A stretch of 13,853 bases of DNA from the NCBI GenBank assembly GCA_024226105.1, contig JAAELZ010000146.1:1-13853 (forward strand). The letters run 5' to 3'. Both the position numbers and the translations under genes were made by a program. The DNA is from Pseudomonadota bacterium (GTDB lineage Bacteria > Pseudomonadota > Gammaproteobacteria > Arenicellales > Poriferihabitantaceae). The stretch's first letter is position 1. Each line of letters begins with the position of its first letter. Positions 6,330 through 13,341 of the stretch are shown here, in pieces. The notes beneath the pieces are model-generated. The model was not told the DNA's origin. It ran no database searches and worked only from the letters and a program-made list of their open reading frames with translations.

Positions 6330-8066
6330 ATGCAAAACACAACTTCATTGAATTCATTACCTTCTGGAACAACTGTCCTGCACTCTCACCCAGTCCCGCA
6401 GGACCTGTGGTTTCAGATTCAGCGGCTTGCTGCAGTTTTATGTCTGCTTCTGATTGCGCCCCTGCTGGCCATTTTATTTGTCCTGGTTAAGTCAACTTCC
6501 CAAGGCTCATTCATTTATAGACAGCAGCGCCTGGGGATGGGCGGCCAGCCTTTTACCACATATAAAATACGCTCTATGGTCAATGGAGCAGATCTTGATT
6601 TAAGTCTTGCCCGCAGCGTGCAGGCTTCCAACCCGAAGGTGACTGGCGTAGGGCGTGTGTTACGTGACCTGAAACTCGATGAGCTTCCCCAACTCTTGAA
6701 TATCGTACGTGGAGAAATGGTTTTTGTGGGTCCACGACCAATCGCGATTCCACTGCAACGGGAACTGGAGCAGGAGATAGAAGGATTCGAAAGACGACTC
6801 AGTGTTCGACCCGGCCTCACCAACCTTGGACAGGTCTGCGTCCTGGAAAGTGCTGATCCCGACCGCGTGGTTGAAGACTGGCGGATGCGTTTTGAAGCTG
6901 AACTGCACCACCTTAGAAACAGAAGGCCCGCCTACGATATGCTGATCATATTGGTAACGGCGTTGTACGTATGCCGAAAACTATTTAAATGCCTATGGTC
7001 AGCACGCAGGAAACTTTTTACTTTCGCTGGTGTTGTTATCGGTTTGATGGTGCTGCCCGGGCTGTCCGGGTGTGCCAGTTTTGGGCATGACCCGGTTTCG
7101 AGTTCGCCTGCGATAACGGTTAAAAGCACTTCATCAGATGCAACGCCCGGATACCCTGAAAACTTTGAAGTAGAAGGTTTGAGCGTAGAAACTGCAAGCC
7201 GGGGAGAGCCCGAAAGCAACTATCACGTCGGTACGGGTGACACCCTATTTGTCAACATCTTTGGAGAACCCGGAATGAACAGCCTGCGGGTACCGGTTGA
7301 CCCCGAAGGCTACATACAGTTGCCTTTCATTGAACGTGCTCGGGTCGTTGGAAAAACGACCACAGAAATACAGAGCCAGCTCAAGACCGAGTTTGAAAAT
7401 AACTTCAAAAACCCATGGGTGGTCGTACTGGTTGAGAAATTTGGTAGCAAGCCTCTCTATTTGCTTGGTGAATTCAACTCACCAGGTGTAATTTATCTCG
7501 ATCGCCCGACCAGCATCATCCAGGCGCTGGGGCATGGCAAGGGTCTTAATGAACGAGCCTACCTGCGCGGTACGAGGTTGCTGCGCCACAACGACATTGT
7601 CCCGGTCGACATCTACGCCCTGCTTAAAAATGGTCGACAGGACCAGAATCTGTGGCTTGAAGCTGGCGATACCATTTACGTACCAAACATTAAAGAACAG
7701 AGGGTCATCGTGCTTGGCGCCGTAAACAACCCGACGACTTTGACCATTAATAATGACGGTATGGGCCTGCTCGAAATCATTTCCCGCGCAGAGGGGATTC
7801 GTAACGGGATTGCCAGACTTGATGAGGTACGCATTATTCGCTCTCTCTCCCCGGTAAGCGGCGAGTTCATTACCATAAATGCCGAGCAAATCTTTGCCGG
7901 TACGGCGCCCGATTTCCCACTACAGGTCGGAGATATCGTGTACGTGCCACAGAACGCCATGGGAAACTGGAATGACGTAGTTAATGCAATCAAACCAAGT
8001 TTTGAACTGCTAACCAGTAGCCTGCAACCTTTTGTTCAGCTCAAGTTTTTAACCGAGAGTGACTGA
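6330..8066 (+). CDS. Fused initiating sugar transferase and Wza-like polysaccharide export lipoprotein
   Basis: A 578-residue, apparently uninterrupted fusion. Residues about 25-218 form a bacterial sugar transferase (WcaJ/PglC-type phosphoglycosyl transferase). They contain a membrane helix at 34-50, TYKIRSMV (77-84), the catalytic Asp-Glu in LKLDELPQLLN (115-125), GEMVFVGPRP (128-137) and RPGLTNLGQV (160-169). It would transfer a sugar phosphate to undecaprenyl phosphate in the inner membrane. Residues about 217-248 look like a complete lipoprotein signal peptide ending LSGC, followed by a Wza-like export protein: a Poly_export/BexD domain (about 298-375, YHVGTGDTLFV) and SLBB-type repeats (about 375-450 and 457-540). 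A predicted C-terminal helix (about 547-573) is like the Wza outer-membrane segment. The start is ATG 6330 with AGAGA 6 nt upstream; a TTG two codons earlier is less likely. The halves belong in different membranes, so post-translational cleavage, internal translation or a lost stop codon must be considered. Confidence 0.88.
   Translation: MQNTTSLNSLPSGTTVLHSHPVPQDLWFQIQRLAAVLCLLLIAPLLAILFVLVKSTSQGSFIYRQQRLGMGGQPFTTYKIRSMVNGADLDLSLARSVQASNPKVTGVGRVLRDLKLDELPQLLNIVRGEMVFVGPRPIAIPLQRELEQEIEGFERRLSVRPGLTNLGQVCVLESADPDRVVEDWRMRFEAELHHLRNRRPAYDMLIILVTALYVCRKLFKCLWSARRKLFTFAGVVIGLMVLPGLSGCASFGHDPVSSSPAITVKSTSSDATPGYPENFEVEGLSVETASRGEPESNYHVGTGDTLFVNIFGEPGMNSLRVPVDPEGYIQLPFIERARVVGKTTTEIQSQLKTEFENNFKNPWVVVLVEKFGSKPLYLLGEFNSPGVIYLDRPTSIIQALGHGKGLNERAYLRGTRLLRHNDIVPVDIYALLKNGRQDQNLWLEAGDTIYVPNIKEQRVIVLGAVNNPTTLTINNDGMGLLEIISRAEGIRNGIARLDEVRIIRSLSPVSGEFITINAEQIFAGTAPDFPLQVGDIVYVPQNAMGNWNDVVNAIKPSFELLTSSLQPFVQLKFLTESD
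6978..7073 (+). other. Internal lipoprotein signal peptide (lipobox) inside the fusion
   Basis: The segment has a basic stretch (RKLFKCLWSARRK), a hydrophobic core (LFTFAGVVIGLMVL) and the lipobox L-S-G-C, with the cysteine codon at 7071-7073. This is a textbook signal-peptidase-II site in the middle of a 578-residue protein. The positive charges would stay in the cytoplasm with the transferase domain and the following part would be exported, so the topology is consistent with cleavage into two working proteins. The only in-frame alternative starts nearby are TTG 6963 and ATG 7047. The first has no clear ribosome-binding site and the second lies inside the hydrophobic core. Confidence 0.75.
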
Positions 8067-8305
8067 TCATCCGGATTCGTATCAATGCCAGCACACATCG
8101 CCCTGAACTACCGATTCGCAAACCGCGAAACCCATTCCATATTGCAAAGCGATCCTGGAGGAGCGGGATGCGCTGCTTTATATAAAGCCCGCGTATTAAC
8201 ACTCGCAGTATTGGCACTAAATTTGCTTTCAATCAATAAAACAACGCCTGTGCTCGCGGTGCGATCGACAGATACGAACTGCCTACTTAACGGGGATAAG
8301 CAACA
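8067..8305 (+). promoter_or_regulatory. Intergenic control region before the VPLP-CTERM gene
   Basis: This 239-bp gap contains a sigma-54 promoter (8212-8227). Two half-sites resembling the tandem palindromes lie upstream: TCGCAA at 8116-8121, within the inverted repeat TTCGC-N5-GCGAA (8115-8129), and TTGCAA at 8142-8147. They sit about 65-97 bp upstream of the -24 element, similar to the layout at 6193-6295, but their second halves are degenerate. The AT-rich palindrome GCTTTATATAAAGC lies at 8175-8188. I see no clear terminator for the fusion gene, so readthrough into the next genes is possible. Confidence 0.4.
8212..8227 (+). promoter_or_regulatory. Sigma-54 promoter of the VPLP-CTERM/exosortase operon
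   Basis: TGGCACTAAATTTGCT matches TGGCAC-N5-TTGCT with correct GG-N10-GC spacing (GG 8213-8214, GC 8225-8226). Expected transcription start is near 8238, giving a leader of about 68 nt that carries GGGGA (8292-8295 plus A8296) 9 nt before the ATG at 8306. It is the third such promoter in 2.4 kb. Confidence 0.82.
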
Positions 8306-9322
8306 ATGGCTCAACAAAATAAATTGAAAACACGGGTGCCGGGCATGATAGGCAACTTGATTCATTGGTATATATCGCGGCATAATTTTCTGCTGAGCTC
8401 AGTTCACGGCCAGCAGAAGAAAAATACTCCGATTCACCAATGGCTCAGACAGAAATGGGTAATACTTGGAATCTTACTGCTCGGAATCCCGACAAGTTCT
8501 GTTTTAGCAGGTACCGTCTCTCCTGTGCAGTCCACGGATCGACCTTATAACCTTGACATAGTGAGTCCGGTACAACTGGCGGGTTCAGATGAACAGGCGG
8601 CTGATTTTCAAACCAGTGACCTGCCGCTGATTGAACAGGTGGTAAGCGAGTCATTGAGCGAAACCAACTCCATCAGCGATGTTTCAAATATTACCCTGGA
8701 TCCCGGCGAACTCGTGCTGGATGCAGAGGCCGAGGTAAGAGTCTATTTCGTCGGGGAGGGAGCAGGCTATCACAATACCCTGGGATACTACACGGGAGAC
8801 CCCGAGTCGATTACAGATGGAATCAACAATACCGACGCGCAGCTGATTTTTCCCGACGCGTCAAGCTCAACATCCTACCTTGGTGACACAACAGATGCGA
8901 TACGAACCGAGTCAGAACCACTGCTGGCGGGTGATTTCGTTGATCTTGGCCTAACCGGGGCTGGAACCCAGCTGAATTTTTTCCTGATTGCAAATGGCGC
9001 GAATGGTGGCAGCAATATCTATACAGCTGATCCTGCGCTAAACCCCGACGGAACTGATCACTTTGTATCACTGGCAATAACGGCGGTAGTTGATAGTCCA
9101 TACCTGGTAATAGGCGTCGAAGATCTTTACGGTGGCGGTGACCAGGATTACAACGACCTGGTATTCGTGGTGGATATTGGTTACGAAAACGTCGCAGCGC
9201 TGATCGCGGCAACTGTACCGCTGCCGGTCGGCGCTTTTGGCATCATTGGTCTGTTAGGTTTTCTCCTGACATCCCAACTGCGTGGCCGTAGAAGGCAAAA
9301 GAACAAAGATGGCAGAGGGTAG
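8306..9322 (+). CDS. DUF4114 surface protein with VPLP-type exosortase sorting signal
   Basis: A 338-residue secreted protein and the likely exosortase substrate. It has a long N-terminal region (about 50 residues), a hydrophobic export segment (WVILGILLLGIPTSSVLA, 51-68) and a probable signal-peptidase cut after SVLA. A polar Ser/Asp/Glu-rich mature part follows. The central to C-terminal region is DUF4114-like, with GVEDLYGGGDQDYNDLVFVV at 270-289 and its typical acidic, possibly calcium-binding, GGGD.D.NDL motif. The C-terminus has the tripartite sorting signal: VPLP (304-307), a hydrophobic helix (about 309-324) and the basic cluster RGRRRQK. VPLP resembles the VPLPA-CTERM class. The tail is a few residues longer than usual after the basic cluster, perhaps because this DNA also encodes the start of the exosortase gene. 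GGGGA precedes the ATG at 8306; ATG 8345 (residue 14) would shorten the odd N-region. Its role, probably matrix or adhesion, is inferred. Confidence 0.82.
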   Translation: MAQQNKLKTRVPGMIGNLIHWYISRHNFLLSSVHGQQKKNTPIHQWLRQKWVILGILLLGIPTSSVLAGTVSPVQSTDRPYNLDIVSPVQLAGSDEQAADFQTSDLPLIEQVVSESLSETNSISDVSNITLDPGELVLDAEAEVRVYFVGEGAGYHNTLGYYTGDPESITDGINNTDAQLIFPDASSSTSYLGDTTDAIRTESEPLLAGDFVDLGLTGAGTQLNFFLIANGANGGSNIYTADPALNPDGTDHFVSLAITAVVDSPYLVIGVEDLYGGGDQDYNDLVFVVDIGYENVAALIAATVPLPVGAFGIIGLLGFLLTSQLRGRRRQKNKDGRG

Positions 9323-10838
9323 AACAATCAAGTCGAGATTCACCAGCCCTGCGGCACTGCATACCGTACGATTGCTCGCCGGGTTAAGTCTCTCAGCTGT
9401 CGCATGCCATGAGGGGTGGTCAGCGATCTTCAAAGCCAGTTTTTCCGCGAACTCCTCGGGTGCCGGGCTAATGGCATTCGCCGCAGGTGGCTACCTTTTC
9501 TGGTTGCGACGCGACTGGCTGGCGACCCCCGGCAGGGGCTCGATTAGTGCCCTTACAGTTCTGTTCGTCAGCGCCCTAGCCTACTATTACGGCATCGATC
9601 AGCGAATAGATGTTCTTGCAAACAGTGCTGCAATACTGTTTGCATTCAGCATGATCTGCTGCTTTTTACCGGAAGGCTCTTTAGGCGTGCTTACGCCCGG
9701 CGCGATCGCATTCCTGTTCGCAGTGCCGATACCAGGAATCGTGACCGAGATGGTGAGTATTCCAATGCAGTTATTCGACGCGGCAGTGGTTGAAGCTGTT
9801 GCTCAGGCGGTGGGCCTGCCGGTAACCCGAACCGGCACCCTGATCGCCGTCAACGGAATTACGGTCGACATCGATCAGGGCTGTGACGGTTTACGCCTGG
9901 TCTGGCCCATGCTGCTGGCCGCTTATACGGCAGCAGCGATCGGTATCGCCCCCCGTTGGCTCCAGATCACGATCTGCCTGTCCGCAATCCCGGTCGCCCT
10001 GGTGCTAAATTGCATACGCCTGGTTATCACCACTACCATGTATGGCTACGCCAGCCCGGCAACTGCGGCACTCGTCCACGACGCGCTCGGCTGGGTTATG
10101 GTCATTTCGGCCGGATTCCTGCCGATTGTGCTATTGAACTCGCTCGTAGGCCCCTTGCCGCAAAGCTTACCCAACCCATGCCGCGAACCGGCTGTCCGAC
10201 GGAAAACCAGCCGGCCCAATAGATTAGCACCAGCCGGGGTAGCTGTGGCCACTGGCTTGCTGGTGATGACGGGACCGCTGAATAGCCACGAACTGGATCC
10301 GGTGCACGACGAAATCGTTCAAACACAGATCGCCGCGCTGCCATATCGGCTGGACCGCTGGATCGGTGAGGACAGGCCGGTACCAGAACGCGAACGTGAG
10401 ATACTCAACGCCGACGCGCTCGTGCAACGCGTCTATCACGAGCCCGACACCGGTACCCAACTGGTCATGCTGGTTGCCTACCATCGGGACGGCAGGCTGG
10501 CTACCGGCCATCAGGCACCCAGATGTTACAGAACGCGAGGCTGGGGAGTCGTCAGGGAGGTGCCCTTCGACTGGAGTATAGAAGAACTCGATCTTGATGG
10601 AAGTATCTACGTCATGTCGCGGAACAATGCCAGAATGACCGTGTTTGAAATATTTTCCAGGCCGATATTAGCCATGACCGGCCAATCCGCACCACTTAAT
10701 GCGCCCTCTTCCCGGGCATTGATGCGCATCCAGTTCCTGGTGTCGGGAGAACAAGCTTACGACTACTCTGTGAACCAGTCGATAGGCAAGTTCCTGACTG
10801 CACTGGTCTCACCGTCGGCGGCGCCACAAGCAGGGTAA
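9309..10838 (+). CDS. xrtD: VPLPA-CTERM-type exosortase XrtD with fused EpsI domain
   Basis: A 509-residue polytopic inner-membrane cysteine transpeptidase that would cut sorting signals such as the VPLP signal of the upstream gene. The N-terminal two thirds carry about eight hydrophobic helices and the exosortase catalytic triad: Cys192 in DQGCDGLRL, Arg237 in LNCIRLVIT and His257 in HDALGWVM. After one more helix (about 308-322) comes an EpsI/DUF3485 periplasmic domain (about 330-500) with the characteristic GHQAPRCYRTRGWGV (400-414). Exosortase fused to EpsI beside a VPLP substrate fits XrtD (VPLPA-CTERM-specific); this assignment is from family knowledge, not a search. I chose ATG 9309, which overlaps the substrate gene by 14 bp; GTG 9282 (nine residues longer) is possible. 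The overlap suggests translational coupling of substrate and enzyme. Confidence 0.87.
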   Translation: MAEGRTIKSRFTSPAALHTVRLLAGLSLSAVACHEGWSAIFKASFSANSSGAGLMAFAAGGYLFWLRRDWLATPGRGSISALTVLFVSALAYYYGIDQRIDVLANSAAILFAFSMICCFLPEGSLGVLTPGAIAFLFAVPIPGIVTEMVSIPMQLFDAAVVEAVAQAVGLPVTRTGTLIAVNGITVDIDQGCDGLRLVWPMLLAAYTAAAIGIAPRWLQITICLSAIPVALVLNCIRLVITTTMYGYASPATAALVHDALGWVMVISAGFLPIVLLNSLVGPLPQSLPNPCREPAVRRKTSRPNRLAPAGVAVATGLLVMTGPLNSHELDPVHDEIVQTQIAALPYRLDRWIGEDRPVPEREREILNADALVQRVYHEPDTGTQLVMLVAYHRDGRLATGHQAPRCYRTRGWGVVREVPFDWSIEELDLDGSIYVMSRNNARMTVFEIFSRPILAMTGQSAPLNAPSSRALMRIQFLVSGEQAYDYSVNQSIGKFLTALVSPSAAPQAG

Positions 10839-10869
10839 TTAAATTGAAGTATCTGGAGATAATAACTTA

Positions 10870-13341
10870 ATGGCTCGCACACTTCGCTTCGTATCAATCA
10901 TCGTGGTCGCCGTTTTTACGATCAGTGCCCTGACCTACACAGCGGTCACCTGGCGAACCGAGGCACGTTGTGAGGCTTATCACAGCGACGGTATCCGTGC
11001 GCTCGAACTTGAGCAATTTACCCTGGCTGCCGAAAAACTGGGCAAACGGCTGGATAATTCCAGCTGTGGAGACAGTAATACTGACCTGCTGTATGCCTAT
11101 GCGCGCGCCCGCGCACGACTTCCGGAACCCGGCAGCAAGCATCTTGTAGAATCGGTCCGCGCCCTGAAACAGGCTGTTTTAATCGAGCCGGGCGCAGCAC
11201 ATGCGTGGCGGGAATTAGCGCTGGCCTGGCTTGGCATGGGAGAGCCGGCCCGCGCTGTAGACGCAGCACGAAAAGTTGTAGCACTGGATCCAGCTGATCA
11301 TGCCGCATTTAGAATCCTGCTGACCGCCCTGCTTGCCACCGGAAAGAATCACGAGGTGCGGGATCTGGCAACGCAGGCCCTGAAGCAGGCACCGCAACGC
11401 TGGTGGTTACACTTCGCTCGACTCTCAGCACTGTCAGCAACCAGGGCCAGCCTGGAACTGGTGCCAGCTGATATTACCCACCTCACGAATGAACAGCGCC
11501 TTCTTATCGAGTCATATTCCGCGATACTTCAGGGACGCGAGGACGAAGCAAAACAGGCACTACAGGCCATCACCGTCAGTCAACCCCTGGACACGTTGTA
11601 TTTACAGACATTTGTCAATCTTTTGGGAGGTATCGAGATGCATACGAAGGCACTCGAGCTTTTACATCAGCAAAGATTCCAGCTCGCAGGGAAATTACGT
11701 AGAGAATACCTTGAACTTGCGTGGCAGTCCGGTCGTACTGAATGGATACTGGATTACCTGACGCAACAACCCGCGCGTATTGATCAGGAACCCGCTTTGC
11801 TTTTACTTCAGACCCTGGCATCGAAATCTACCAGCGTGGATAACCTACAGCTAGAGATACCGTTCTTATCAGACCCCGGTGTAAAGGAGTCACAGGCACA
11901 ACAGCGCTGGCGCAGATTACTGCAAGCCAGTCGGCTGCAGAATGACGATGCGGAGCTGGTCGACGCTCTGGAACAGGTGCTCGAAATCGAACCGCGCAAT
12001 ATCGTGGTTCTTCAACTACTCTCTGAAGCATGGATTCGCCTGCAGGAACCCCTCCGGGCGGCCAGAGTTGCCGAGCGCACGATGCAACTCGCGCGCGGCT
12101 GGGCACGCCCCGCTCTCACCCGCGCACAAGCCCTGTTACGCGCCGGCAGGCCCATGGCAGCCCTGCAATCCGCCCGTGAAGCCACACGCCGCGCGCCAGA
12201 TGATCCCTTAACGGGGCTCGTATTGGCCCAGGCCTGGGCGCAGAACCTCGGACCGGACGATCATCAAGGTGCCACGGCTCTGCTGAAACTGCTCGACACA
12301 CTACAAACCGAGACTCTGATCGCTGATCTGGTATCCCTGGACCCGATCCGCCGGATCGCAACTGCAAGGCTTGAGGGTCGGACCGGAATAATTAAAGACA
12401 GCCCTGATACGGTCAAAACAGAAAACCCGGATAAGCAAGCTGTGAATCCGTCCCTCACTGAGGTCCCGGATGCTGAAAGAATCATGGGCTGCAATGCCAA
12501 AACCACTGCCGCTGCCCACACAGCCTGCTGGAAAGATTTGATGAACCGGCATCCCGGTAATTTGAGCACCAGCCTGCTTGCGCTTTCGTCAGCTGCAAAC
12601 AGGGGTAACGCACAGTTTCAACTCGAAATCATCGAACAAATCAGGGCGCTGACGCCTCAGAGTTCAGGTTTGTGGAGGCTGGCTCGCGCGCGCCTGATAC
12701 TTTCCTCGGAAACGACTGAGAAAACAGCGGCGGAAGCCGCACTGCTACTTCGTTATGCACTGCAGCGCTCCCCAGACCAGGCTGATGCACACCTGCTGAT
12801 GGCGAATGCGATGGCTCACCTCGGTGATCGTACGACGGCAGGCGCTCATCTGAGTGAGGCGGTCGCTGCGGATCCCAGTCGCTCCAGACAGGCCCTGCAA
12901 GTGTCACTCTACCTGGCCAGCGAGGTAATCAAAATTGAACCCCGAACCCTGCTCGGATGGTGGGAATCGATTACCTGGCTTGAATCTGCATATATCTCCA
13001 GACAATCATTATCAGTTGAACCTCTGCAAAGCCAGTCAAACTTGAAAGCCAACAGGCTCGGACAGGCCAGGCTGATCTCCCGGTTGAACGTACTAGCAGG
13101 GTTTGCGGAAACAAGATCTGATGCTGCGCTGGCAGAAGCCGTGTATCGCAGAATTTTACAACTTGATAATAATGCGCATATCGCAAACAACAATCTCGCT
13201 ATGATTTTATCTGGAGAAAAAAGTTCTTTGGACGAGGCACTGATGCTGGCGCGCAGGGCTGTCGAAATAAGGCCGTCAAGTAACGATTACCGGGATACGC
13301 TAGAAGTTGTGCTGGCCGCAAAAAAAAGTCATTCGCACTGA
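10870..13341 (+). CDS. Membrane-anchored tetratricopeptide-repeat protein of the exosortase operon
   Basis: An 823-residue protein with one N-terminal transmembrane segment (about residues 7-27, RFVSIIVVAVFTISALTYTAV) and a large, probably periplasmic, alpha-helical repeat region. TPR-like units are clearest at about 91-175 (for example AVLIEPGAAHAWRELALAWL), 355-460, 622-682 and 755-818 (AEAVYRRILQLDNNAHIANNNLAMIL). Between them, about 475-535 is polar and probably disordered. There is no lipobox, so it is not a standard PrsT-type TPR lipoprotein of PEP-CTERM systems, though a scaffold role in polymer export or protein sorting is likely by analogy. Cys34, Cys66, Cys541 and Cys553 could form disulfides. 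The ATG at 10870 is 31 bp after the exosortase stop, with GGAG (10855-10858) upstream, so it is likely co-transcribed from the 8212 promoter. Confidence 0.75.
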   Translation: MARTLRFVSIIVVAVFTISALTYTAVTWRTEARCEAYHSDGIRALELEQFTLAAEKLGKRLDNSSCGDSNTDLLYAYARARARLPEPGSKHLVESVRALKQAVLIEPGAAHAWRELALAWLGMGEPARAVDAARKVVALDPADHAAFRILLTALLATGKNHEVRDLATQALKQAPQRWWLHFARLSALSATRASLELVPADITHLTNEQRLLIESYSAILQGREDEAKQALQAITVSQPLDTLYLQTFVNLLGGIEMHTKALELLHQQRFQLAGKLRREYLELAWQSGRTEWILDYLTQQPARIDQEPALLLLQTLASKSTSVDNLQLEIPFLSDPGVKESQAQQRWRRLLQASRLQNDDAELVDALEQVLEIEPRNIVVLQLLSEAWIRLQEPLRAARVAERTMQLARGWARPALTRAQALLRAGRPMAALQSAREATRRAPDDPLTGLVLAQAWAQNLGPDDHQGATALLKLLDTLQTETLIADLVSLDPIRRIATARLEGRTGIIKDSPDTVKTENPDKQAVNPSLTEVPDAERIMGCNAKTTAAAHTACWKDLMNRHPGNLSTSLLALSSAANRGNAQFQLEIIEQIRALTPQSSGLWRLARARLILSSETTEKTAAEAALLLRYALQRSPDQADAHLLMANAMAHLGDRTTAGAHLSEAVAADPSRSRQALQVSLYLASEVIKIEPRTLLGWWESITWLESAYISRQSLSVEPLQSQSNLKANRLGQARLISRLNVLAGFAETRSDAALAEAVYRRILQLDNNAHIANNNLAMILSGEKSSLDEALMLARRAVEIRPSSNDYRDTLEVVLAAKKSHSH

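Noticed and set aside
6963..7047. Internal start codons (TTG 6963, ATG 7047) that would make the export lipoprotein a separate gene
   Set aside because: Neither has a convincing Shine-Dalgarno at proper spacing, and ATG 7047 would remove the basic N-region and most of the hydrophobic core. Internal translation is not excluded but is unsupported.
8085..8327. 80-codon plus-strand frame with a hydrophobic middle, upstream of the VPLP-CTERM gene
   Set aside because: It spans the sigma-54 promoter and overlaps the next start. It has no ribosome-binding site and no family resemblance.
10870..13341. Assigning the TPR protein as PrsT
   Set aside because: The N-terminus has a transmembrane helix without a lipobox, so the lipoprotein PrsT label is not supported by the sequence.
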